From: an uncultured Clostridia bacterium
Lineage (GTDB): Bacteria > Bacillota > Clostridia > Lachnospirales > CAG-274
NCBI GenBank assembly: GCA_947628755.1
Contig: CANRBC010000001.1
Coordinates: forward strand, 62,001-126,000
Length of the DNA stretch: 64,000 nt
Direction: 5' to 3'
The translations under genes and the position numbers were made by a program. The notes beneath the pieces are model-generated. The model was not told the origin of the DNA. It saw only the letters and a program-made list of their open reading frames with translations, and made no database searches. Every line of letters starts with the position of its first letter. Position 1 is the first letter of the stretch. Shown here piece after piece: positions 57,965 to 64,000 of the stretch.

Positions 57965-58225
57965 TTATTCTTCGTAATGTCCTTTGCAGGCTATTATCCA
58001 AAGGCTGCCGTTTTCGTCAATATTATAGACAAGTCTGTTTGTACTGTCTATACGTCTGCTCCACGCCTTTCTGTACTTTAAGGGTTCGGGTTTTCCAATA
58101 CCTTCCGTTAAGCCGTTACGTTCAATATCTCTGATGAGTTGGTTTATTCTTTTCAGCGTTTTCTTATCCTGCGTCTGCCAATACAAATAATCGTCCCACG
58201 CTCTGTCCGACCATAATTTATTCAT
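57965..58225 (-). CDS. yoeB: YoeB/Txe-type mRNA-interferase toxin
   Basis: An 86-residue RelE-fold ribosome-dependent endoribonuclease. NKLWSDRAWDDYLYWQTQDK, LKRINQLIRDIERNG, KPEPLKYRKAWSRRIDSTNR and IIACKGHYEE match the family, including the catalytic Arg/His tail (C-terminal GHY). It overlaps the antitoxin gene by 8 bases. Confidence 0.93.
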   Translation of the reverse strand: MNKLWSDRAWDDYLYWQTQDKKTLKRINQLIRDIERNGLTEGIGKPEPLKYRKAWSRRIDSTNRLVYNIDENGSLWIIACKGHYEE

Positions 58226-58472
58226 CGTCTTCCTCTATTAATTCATGCTGTCGTCCTTTGCCCGCCGCCAGTTGAGAAATACCTCTGTCTATCATTGCAA
58301 GATACTCGGCGTTGCGGGCTGCCTTTGCAAGCTGATTATATTTTTCCAAGCTCATCAATACTATGTTCTTTTCATCTTTGCGTGTGATAATTACCGTTTC
58401 CTGACTGTCCGTTGCTATATCGCAGTAGTTTTTCAGATTATTCCTGACCGTGGAATAATTGACCGCCATCAT
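58218..58472 (-). CDS. yefM: YefM/Phd-type antitoxin
   Basis: An 84-residue protein: AVNYSTVRNNLKNYCDIATD, then EKNIVLMSLEKYNQLAKAAR, the Phd/YefM fold, with a YoeB-binding acidic tail (EEDDE). Start after AAGGAGGTCTTTACA. TTGTACA repeats upstream suggest autorepression. Confidence 0.92.
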   Translation of the reverse strand: MMAVNYSTVRNNLKNYCDIATDSQETVIITRKDEKNIVLMSLEKYNQLAKAARNAEYLAMIDRGISQLAAGKGRQHELIEEDDE

Positions 58473-58488
58473 TGTAAAGACCTCCTTA

Positions 58489-58519
58489 TTGTACAGGTTA
58501 TTGTACAGTAATCTGTACA
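58489..58519. promoter_or_regulatory. TTGTACA operator cluster of yefM-yoeB
   Basis: TTGTACA at 58489 and 58501 and the inverted TGTACAA at 58513 lie just upstream of the antitoxin ribosome site, typical of YefM-YoeB conditional autoregulation. Confidence 0.7.
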
Positions 58520-58627
58520 ATAATTATACTATATCCGAGGAAATATGTCAATGGAATAAAATTCCTCTTTTATCGCAAAGAAAAAAGGCTGCTCTCCTAC
58601 AAGCAGCCCTTCTCGGTGTATTATCAC

Positions 58628-59014
58628 TTATTCTCCCATCATGTCAAAATGTCGTCTGTATCGGCGTGGTATATTAATATCGCCATAATATCCTATTTCC
58701 GATAAAAATCTTGCAATAGCCTGAAAGCCGTCGTTGTAAAAGGCTGTTATGCGTCGGGGTTTATCCTTAATTCCTTTATAGTCTAAGGGACATATAAAAG
58801 TCCAGTCAGCCGAATCTCTGTCATATACTATTCTGAAATACTTATCTATATCTCTGCTATTATGACCTGTTTTCTCTAATAATATATTATGCTCCACAGA
58901 CTCATCTATAAGCCCTGTTATAGCTCTTTCGCCGTCAAAGGATATAAGGGCAAGCTTAGGCTCGTCCGATCTCAAAATATCTGTATTTTCTTCTGAATAA
59001 GTAATTATATTCAT
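58628..59014 (-). CDS. Phage protein of unknown function
   Basis: A 128-residue protein starting MNIITYSEENTDILRSDEPK, with GGAGG seven bases upstream. LDYKGIKDKPRRITAFYNDG, FQAIARFLSEIGYYGDI. No motif recognised. Confidence 0.5.
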   Translation of the reverse strand: MNIITYSEENTDILRSDEPKLALISFDGERAITGLIDESVEHNILLEKTGHNSRDIDKYFRIVYDRDSADWTFICPLDYKGIKDKPRRITAFYNDGFQAIARFLSEIGYYGDINIPRRYRRHFDMMGE

Positions 59015-59077
59015 TATAATACCTCCTCGTCTTGACATATATTATAACATAAAATTTTCCATATAACAACAATAATG

Positions 59078-59443
59078 TTATTCGTATTCTTTTTCCGGCA
59101 AATTGGCTATAATACGAGCTAGGCGGGCGGCTTCTATATAATTTCTTGTGTAATATGCATATTCCCATAAATCGTAATAACCAACATCCATACTATTATC
59201 CGTACAATATTCTATTCCCGATGAAGTCCACAATAATGGACAGCTAATACACGTTGGGTTTCCATTACAAGGACCGCACACATAATCACACAGAAAACAA
59301 TTGTTTTCTATTGTTATACCGCCGAAAAATTTCTCTAAATAAGTTTGTTGGCTGACGGGAATACATAATCTTTCTGATGTGTCGGCTATCCAGTTCCACA
59401 TCTTTCGGTGTTCTTGGATAGCTTTTTGGCGTGTTAGCTGCAT
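59078..59443 (-). CDS. HRKMW-type Cys-rich protein, copy 2
   Basis: A 121-residue paralogue of the 44925 protein (LTRQKAIQEHRKMWNWIAD; CFLCDYVCG...CISCPLLW; EAARLARIIANLPE). Probable zinc-binding domain. Overlaps the clamp stop. Confidence 0.65.
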   Translation of the reverse strand: MQLTRQKAIQEHRKMWNWIADTSERLCIPVSQQTYLEKFFGGITIENNCFLCDYVCGPCNGNPTCISCPLLWTSSGIEYCTDNSMDVGYYDLWEYAYYTRNYIEAARLARIIANLPEKEYE

Positions 59444-60624
59444 TATTTTCCCTCCTTGGTGCGCATCTGGGCTTCAAAGTTTTGCCACATATTTTCATCT
59501 TTTACATTTATGGGGCATATACAGCACTCATAATTTTCCGCTGTAAAGAAAACATTTGACCTCATATGGCTTATATAGAATTTAACCTTATCTTGGTGTA
59601 ATGAAGCGGGTATTTTGAGAAAATCCAATATAAATTTTCCGTCAAGAGCGACTTTGCGTTCTGTATTCATTTTATCGTGTTCAAGCTTGATTTGGATATT
59701 GTCGAAAATTTCCATCTGAGAACATACATAATAAAGATAAAGCTTATTATCTGTCGGTATTGACATAAGTATTTCCAGCTTGTCCGATTTATCCTTTACG
59801 TCATTGTAATAGGATATTATTTCCTGTAATTCCTTTGCATTAAGCCTGTAGATGTTTTTATCGGAAAGTGAGTTAAAGATATTTGAAGTGCTGAAAAATT
59901 GTCCTTCTGCGTTTATATGGTAATATTCAAAGGTATTTCCTTTTATACATATATAACCCTTATGCTTTTCGCTGCGTTCCTTGCTTATGGAAAGGGTTAT
60001 ATTATTTTCCGACGACTTGTCGAGAGCCTTCTTTAAATGCTCTATGGCATCGGCGGGTATCATAAAGGATATATTTTCCGTAAAGTTTTTCTCGGAGAAA
60101 TATCTGCGCAGCGCGCAGGCTCCGTTTACCGCTTCTATACACATATCGGCAGAATTGACGTTAAGATTCTCTAATGCGGTTCTGAATGTGTCCTTTTTTG
60201 TAAAGAGCTTTAAGTTGTTTATTGTTTCCGTAAAGTCTTTTTCCGTAAGGGTCATAACGTCTGTAAATTCATCATGAGGCGGACATAAAACGGTTGCGTC
60301 TATTTCCATTGCGGCTACTTTTACGGTTCTATTTCCCGTATGTACTAATATATATGTTCCATCGGTTTCAACGGTTATACGCATTGTTTTGGCTTTGAGT
60401 ATAGCCTTTATGTTGTCAAGAGTAAGGGCTATTGTTCCGCCGCTTTCGATTTCTATATAATCGAGGTGCTTTGTAAAATAATAGCCATAATACCATGCCG
60501 TAATGGATAGGCTGTGATTTTCCGCCGTGATGTATATACGGTCAAAACCTTTTGTTTTGCTTACGGCGGGAAGCACCGCCTGTATTGCCTGTATGAGTTC
60601 CTTTGTGTTTGCTGTAAATTTCAT
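59443..60624 (-). CDS. dnaN: DNA polymerase III beta sliding clamp
   Basis: A 393-residue clamp-fold protein. MKFTANTKELIQAIQAVLPA, then a repeated three-domain layout (INNLKLFTKKDTFRTALENL; KELQEIISYYNDVKDKSDKL) and the characteristic end KFYISHMRSNVFFTAENYEC. It should tether the element's DnaE polymerase. It lies 28 kb from dnaE. Highly enriched in CGGAAAA on its coding strand. Confidence 0.88.
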   Translation of the reverse strand: MKFTANTKELIQAIQAVLPAVSKTKGFDRIYITAENHSLSITAWYYGYYFTKHLDYIEIESGGTIALTLDNIKAILKAKTMRITVETDGTYILVHTGNRTVKVAAMEIDATVLCPPHDEFTDVMTLTEKDFTETINNLKLFTKKDTFRTALENLNVNSADMCIEAVNGACALRRYFSEKNFTENISFMIPADAIEHLKKALDKSSENNITLSISKERSEKHKGYICIKGNTFEYYHINAEGQFFSTSNIFNSLSDKNIYRLNAKELQEIISYYNDVKDKSDKLEILMSIPTDNKLYLYYVCSQMEIFDNIQIKLEHDKMNTERKVALDGKFILDFLKIPASLHQDKVKFYISHMRSNVFFTAENYECCICPINVKDENMWQNFEAQMRTKEGK

Positions 60625-60694
60625 AATATTTTCCTTTCTGTGTAAAGTAAATTTTCCGACGAGGAAGTCGGAAAGTTTTATTTGCGGTGTAGTT

Positions 60695-61591
60695 TTAGAT
60701 TTGAAGGTCGGAAAGCATTGATTTTAATGTTTCCAAATTATCTACATCTGTATTGAAGTCCGTTGTTTCCTTGCCGAGGGTGTAGGCATAGCGCAGAAGT
60801 TCCTCCATACGACTATGAGATACTGTTATTTTATCGTCATAGACTTTAACGTTTCCGTTATCCACATTGGCATAGAAGCTCCCCATATCTTCAAATATTG
60901 CCCTGTTCTCGTCCTCGGTTATTCCTGCGTATTTCATAGTGATTTTTCCGTCACTATGATTAAACATTGCCTGCAATACCGTTGCGGCTCTGCTGTCGTT
61001 CTTATGGTTCATTAAGTACCAATAGGCGAAGGTTTTCCGCATTGTGTGAGTGCCTATATTTTCCGTAAAATTGCACTTTACGGCGGCTCTCTTAAGGGTC
61101 TTTATGACGTTCTGTTTTGTCATATCAAAGACTTTTTCCTCCGGCAAGGGGTTAATATTATATTCTGCAAGCACTGCTTTATATTTTTCCAATGCCTGCT
61201 TTATGTCGTCCGTTAGGAAGCGGGTATTGAATTTTCCCGTTTTCTTTTCCCTGACGATAAGTTTATCTGCCTGAAGGTCTTTCCACGTCAGGGAAAGTAT
61301 ATCGCTTATACGGAGACCAAAGTTAAGACCTATAACAAATAATAAGTGATTTCTTAAGGCTGATATTTTCTTGCTTTGGTTCTCGGATTTTTCCGCTTCG
61401 TCAAGAAAAAATTTACGCATAGCCTTTAATGTTTCCAGATCCCTTATAGGCTCGGCTGTTGAAGCAGTTCCCTTCTTTTTTCCACTGCCGGGAATTTTCT
61501 TTGAAACAACAGGGAAGACAGTAACTTCCGCCGGCTGTGGTTCTATAGTTTTTATTGTATTTCCAAATGCTGTATAAGTTATGTTTGACAT
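60695..61591 (-). CDS. Second tyrosine recombinase (XerC/resolvase type)
   Basis: A 298-residue protein. Catalytic Arg in NFGLRISDIL, THTMRKTF (HxxR) and FNHSDGKITMKYAGI (His...Tyr). It lacks the N-terminal arm-binding domain of the integrase at 8358, so dimer resolution, inversion or a second att reaction is more likely. This is one reason to consider a plasmid-like replicative stage. Confidence 0.85.
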   Translation of the reverse strand: MSNITYTAFGNTIKTIEPQPAEVTVFPVVSKKIPGSGKKKGTASTAEPIRDLETLKAMRKFFLDEAEKSENQSKKISALRNHLLFVIGLNFGLRISDILSLTWKDLQADKLIVREKKTGKFNTRFLTDDIKQALEKYKAVLAEYNINPLPEEKVFDMTKQNVIKTLKRAAVKCNFTENIGTHTMRKTFAYWYLMNHKNDSRAATVLQAMFNHSDGKITMKYAGITEDENRAIFEDMGSFYANVDNGNVKVYDDKITVSHSRMEELLRYAYTLGKETTDFNTDVDNLETLKSMLSDLQI

Positions 61592-61658
61592 ATTTTCACC
61601 GTCCTTTATAAATTTTCCGTTATGTTTATATATTCTTATTTTATTTTTGGCATTTTAA

Positions 61659-61682
61659 AAGGATCGCCGTGAAGCGATCCTT
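61659..61682 (-). terminator. Terminator downstream of the 61728 gene
   Basis: AAGGATCGC pairs with GCGATCCTT (9 bp); on the minus strand it is followed by TT. Confidence 0.75.
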
Positions 61683-61727
61683 AAATTAAACTATATATGT
61701 TATTGTGTTGAAATGTTCCTTCCATTT

Positions 61728-62000
61728 TTAAAGATTTGAGGCATTTTGAAAACCGCCTTTCTCTGCAAGTTCCATTATTATATCGGCGGAAGCCTGTATA
61801 ATATCGTTATATTGATTTATTTCTTCCTCTGTAAAGCCATTTATATTTTCCCACACGCCATCAGGAAGCCAGTATACGGCATTATGGAAGCCGTCTTTGG
61901 CGTCGGGCTTTTCCACATATACCCTAACTTTGCTTTCCGCCAATAACTCTGAGTGAGTTATTTCCGTATCGTCAGGCAGAGTCATAAAAGGATACATCAT
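61728..62000 (-). CDS. Small conserved protein of unknown function
   Basis: A 90-residue protein: MTLPDDTEITHSELLAESKV, RVYVEKPDAKDGFHNAVYWL, then a helical end (IIMELAEKGGFQNA). The pattern recurs in mobile elements, but I cannot assign a domain. Confidence 0.5.
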   Translation of the reverse strand: MMYPFMTLPDDTEITHSELLAESKVRVYVEKPDAKDGFHNAVYWLPDGVWENINGFTEEEINQYNDIIQASADIIMELAEKGGFQNASNL

Positions 62001-62048
62001 TGTTATTCACCCCTTAATATGATATGGGATAAATTTCCCATACCCTTT

Positions 62049-62444
62049 CTATCCCTGTAATACTTTAATCAACGCTTCTTGCAAGAGTTTTGAAAAGTTT
62101 ATATTTTTATCCAATGCGGCGGCATTCAGTCAAGCAGGCAATGTAATTGTTCTACTGACAGAACGGTTGTTTATTCTTTCCCTTACGGGCGGCATAAATA
62201 TTTCCACCAAAAAAGGGAGGGCGTTTTTACTGCGTTCTATATTCTCTATTGACGTGGGTTCGGGTATGGGCTCGCCGTCCTGTTCCATTCCCCATAAATG
62301 CAAACCCAAAGCTTCTTTTGCGTTCTTAACAGCTTTTTCCGTGGTGTCTGCGCAGGTGAAGCAGCCGGGCAGATCGGGAAAGTAAACGGAAATTCCGTCA
62401 TCGGCATATTCCAGTACACCTATATAGGAATAATTGTCCTTCAT
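62049..62444 (-). pseudogene. HicB-like antitoxin interrupted by one in-frame TGA
   Basis: From ATG 62444 the frame gives YIGVLEYADDGISVYFPDLP, GCFTCADTTEKAVKNAKEAL, then SVSRTITLPA and TGA at 62130-62132. It continues in frame as LNAAALDKNINFSKLLQEAL to TAG 62049. HicB C-terminal helices begin (T)LPxWLN, so TGA lies at the conserved Trp. The gene is otherwise intact at family length (~131 residues). No HicA gene is nearby. Confidence 0.7.
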
Positions 62445-62503
62445 AGTTATTTCCTCCCTGTGAAATAACAGACTGCAATATATACAGCCTGTTATCCTCG
62501 GTG

Positions 62504-62686
62504 CTATTCCTTTATTCTGTCTATTTCCGTCAGGTTCGTTCCTGAGGCTGTGAGTATGATTTTAAGCTCTAAATATCTTTCCTTCATAGCCGCATAGGCT
62601 TCCGTGTTCTTTTCCACAAGCAACATATAGCGCTGTATTCTTGAAAACTCTTCTATATTTATTTTCAACATCTCGGTTTCTGTCAT
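62504..62686 (-). CDS. Small helical protein
   Basis: A 60-residue protein ending AAMKERYLELKIILTASGTN, then LTEIDRIKE, a pattern I associate with small phage/ICE proteins of unknown function. ATG with AGGAGG upstream. Confidence 0.5.
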   Translation of the reverse strand: MTETEMLKINIEEFSRIQRYMLLVEKNTEAYAAMKERYLELKIILTASGTNLTEIDRIKE

Positions 62687-62791
62687 AGTATAACCTCCTT
62701 ATAGGCATATTTTCCGCTAGTTCCTTAATTTAATTTTAACATATAGAACGCGTAAATTCAAGGAAATTTATTTTCCGATAAAACATCAATT

Positions 62792-63094
62792 TTATTCTGC
62801 GACTTCTTTTTCCAGTGTTTCAATAACGTTGTCTGGTGTTTTATAATATCCATTCTGTGCGGTTGAGCGGAGCATATTGTCTGCCGTAAGCAACAAATCA
62901 TTTATTGTATAACAAATGATTTTTCCGTCCATTCTGACTTTCTGCGGCTTTAAAATATGCAGATAGCCAGCTCGATTGATATACCAGTAAATGGTATATT
63001 CCACGTTCTTATATACCTTATTCGGTATATAGGGGATATTTTCCGTTATTCTATGCATTGTTTTATAGGCTTCTCCCGTGTATTTTCCTAGCAT
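62792..63094 (-). CDS. Small phage protein of unknown function
   Basis: A 100-residue protein: MLGKYTGEAYKTMHRITENI, KPQKVRMDGKIICYTINDLL. GGAGG before the ATG. No domain recognised. Confidence 0.5.
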   Translation of the reverse strand: MLGKYTGEAYKTMHRITENIPYIPNKVYKNVEYTIYWYINRAGYLHILKPQKVRMDGKIICYTINDLLLTADNMLRSTAQNGYYKTPDNVIETLEKEVAE

Positions 63095-63138
63095 ATAAAA
63101 ACCTCCTTATTTTCCATAAAATCTTAGTTTTATACTGT

Positions 63139-63327
63139 TTATATCCTGCTGCCGATATAAAGACCAGCAGCGAGACAAATAATTGTTATTGTTATAAAGG
63201 CGGCGATATTTTCCGCCGCCTTTCTGCGTTTCTGTATTGCCCTTATTTTTTCCAGACGAGCCAGAACGATGTTATAATAGTTCTGACTTCCGGGAATTAT
63301 TAAAGGCGGTAAAGTGTATTTTTCCAT
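63139..63327 (-). CDS. Small membrane protein
   Basis: A 62-residue protein: a soluble N-terminus (MEKYTLPPLIIPGSQNYYNI), a basic stretch (KRRKAAE) and a C-terminal TM helix (IAAFITITIICLAAGLYIG). Function unknown. Confidence 0.5.
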   Translation of the reverse strand: MEKYTLPPLIIPGSQNYYNIVLARLEKIRAIQKRRKAAENIAAFITITIICLAAGLYIGSRI

Positions 63328-63338
63328 TGCGCCGCCTC

Positions 63339-63407
63339 CTATTTACCGAGTTTTATTTCCTCAATAATTGCATATATTAAATAAATTATTCCAAGTATAA
63401 ATTCCAT
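63339..63407 (-). CDS. 22-residue hydrophobic peptide
   Basis: MEFILGIIYLIYAIIEEIKL plus GK. AGGAGG lies 7-10 bases before the ATG. Possibly a leader or small membrane peptide; could be spurious. Confidence 0.35.
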   Translation of the reverse strand: MEFILGIIYLIYAIIEEIKLGK

Positions 63408-63438
63408 TGTTTCCTTCCTCCTTTATAAAATCATTCTT

Positions 63439-63681
63439 TTATGCTGTCGGGTCCGCAACATAAAAACTTCTTATTGCCCTTCCCGTGTACTTCTTTTTTC
63501 CGTTCTCGTCAATATTTCCCTTTACAATAACAACATCCGCCGAGGCGGCGTCCCTTGCGGGTATTTTACGCAAGGGAATAACAAAACGCTTTGAAAGGGC
63601 AGATTTTAAGGTCTGCCCTGAGATAATTTCGTTTTGTGCCGGGCGGCGTTCCAGATTGTTACGTTCTATTATGTAATTCAT
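63439..63681 (-). CDS. Small basic protein of unknown function
   Basis: An 80-residue protein from MNYIIERNNLERRPAQNEII; AGGAGG lies seven bases upstream. DVVIVKGNIDENGKKKYTGR. Not recognised. Confidence 0.5.
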   Translation of the reverse strand: MNYIIERNNLERRPAQNEIISGQTLKSALSKRFVIPLRKIPARDAASADVVIVKGNIDENGKKKYTGRAIRSFYVADPTA

Positions 63682-63691
63682 TGCGCGCCTC

Positions 63692-63967
63692 CTATGCACA
63701 ATATAAATCATCGCTAAGCTTATAAGGTTCAAATTCTCCTGTTTTGCTTTCTACAAGATAGCAATAACGAATGTTCCCCTCTTCCGCTTTATATATAAGC
63801 GTTGCTGAAATTCTGACTTGTTCATCATCTCTTAAAATTCCGCCGTCAAGTATTTCTATTTCCCGCGTATTAAATGCTGCGGAGAAATAATATTTTCCGA
63901 TTTCTGCAAGTGTACCATTAATTCTTGTTATGATTTCATCATCTGCTAGTTTAATCATGATTAACAT
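63692..63967 (-). CDS. Small phage protein of unknown function
   Basis: A 91-residue protein, MLIMIKLADDEIITRINGTL, with KAEEGNIRYCYLVESKTGEF near the end. ATG eight bases after GGAGG. No domain recognised. Confidence 0.5.
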   Translation of the reverse strand: MLIMIKLADDEIITRINGTLAEIGKYYFSAAFNTREIEILDGGILRDDEQVRISATLIYKAEEGNIRYCYLVESKTGEFEPYKLSDDLYCA

Positions 63968-64000
63968 TTTCTCGTCCTCCTTTAATGTTTTTATGATTTG

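Larger units (their letters stand above)
8273..64000. mobile_element. Large integrated temperate phage or phage-like element (left part; right end outside window)
   Basis: The content changes abruptly from housekeeping genes to an integrase-bounded run of mostly minus-strand phage-type genes: integrase and excisionase, DNA polymerase, primase, helicase, SSB, annealing protein, sliding clamp, ThyX, class III RNR, RNA ligase, tRNAs, methyltransferases, sigma factor and lysogeny regulators. No terminase, portal, tail or lysin gene is recognised in the 55.7 kb seen. Either the structural module lies to the right or this is a phage-plasmid/ICE-like hybrid. The left boundary is inferred from the int-proximal repeats; the attachment duplication cannot be checked here. 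Confidence 0.85.

Noticed and set aside
57792..58001. Minus-strand 69-codon frame beside YoeB
   Set aside because: It spans a terminator and overlaps the YoeB end; no ribosome site or family match.
62130..62444. Complete HicAB toxin-antitoxin pair
   Set aside because: No HicA-like double-stranded RNA-binding toxin frame was found on either side, and the HicB frame is interrupted.
8273..64000. TAG or TGA sense recoding of the whole element (as in crAss- or Lak-type phages)
   Set aside because: TAG ends the SSB exactly after its EELPF tip and ends the helicase; TGA ends many overlapping genes. Only one in-frame TAG and one in-frame TGA were found.
8273..64000. Reassignment of AUA to methionine throughout the element
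   Set aside because: AUA is common inside genes where family alignments expect Ile (for example YLIFIKK in the C5 methylase), so only initiation is affected.

Overview
The window joins a stretch of ordinary chromosome (1 to about 8,270) to one end of a large integrated temperate phage or phage-like element (about 8,273 to past 64,000; the right end is outside the window). Low GC, strong AGGAGG-type ribosome binding sites, heavy AUA use for isoleucine, an S-layer-homology protein, FeoAB and a strictly anaerobic class III ribonucleotide reductase point to an anaerobic gut- or rumen-type Firmicute of class Clostridia. I cannot name the genus.

Chromosome: the 3' part of thrS; a minus-strand pair of a CLC-type anion channel/antiporter and an archaeal-type phosphoglycerate mutase-like protein; a flavodoxin-fold reductase; feoA-feoB; and a secreted SLH/beta-helix protein. 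All host genes with a visible start use ATG.

Element, left part (8.3-27 kb, all minus strand): probable attachment region (inverted repeat plus four 11-bp direct repeats), tyrosine integrase, excisionase, a circularly permuted cytosine-5 methyltransferase with loose target-recognition-like fragments, three further DNA methyltransferases, an SPFH membrane protein, and a nucleotide module (NrdD, NrdG, FTR-like reductase, glutaredoxin, ThyX, a kinase/deoxyribosyltransferase-like fusion). Replication module (27-36 kb): HD hydrolase, DnaE-like polymerase, Cas4/RecB-like nuclease, primase, DnaB-like helicase, SSB and a Sak/DUF1071 annealing protein. A sliding clamp sits apart at 59.4-60.6 kb.

Middle (36-49 kb): paralogous small proteins, a PAPS-reductase-like protein, an RNA ligase, a tRNA-Gln(UUG) and a tRNA-like gene. 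Beside the tRNAs is a gene-free ~700-nt segment that folds as a large plus-strand RNA. A DUF262 protein and a sigma factor follow. Right part (47.9-64 kb): plus-strand regulatory units (two small HTH proteins with their own operators, two XRE repressors, a membrane-anchored ImmA-like protease, a LexA-type box, candidate small RNAs and several mini-loci encoding tiny hydrophobic proteins) interspersed with minus-strand genes including YefM/YoeB, a HicB-like protein and a second tyrosine recombinase.

Most unusual: many element genes seem to start at AUA, AUU or AUC rather than AUG/GUG/UUG. This is supported by ribosome-binding-site spacing, four-base stop/start overlaps, a Dam-family start where an ATG is expected, and alignment of paralogues. 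Other candidate novelties are the large RNA beside the tRNAs, the RBS-occluded mini-protein family, a one-strand TTTTCCG excess in the last 7 kb, and two genes interrupted by a single in-frame stop at the apparent position of a conserved Gln or Trp. No terminase, portal, tail or lysis cluster is seen.
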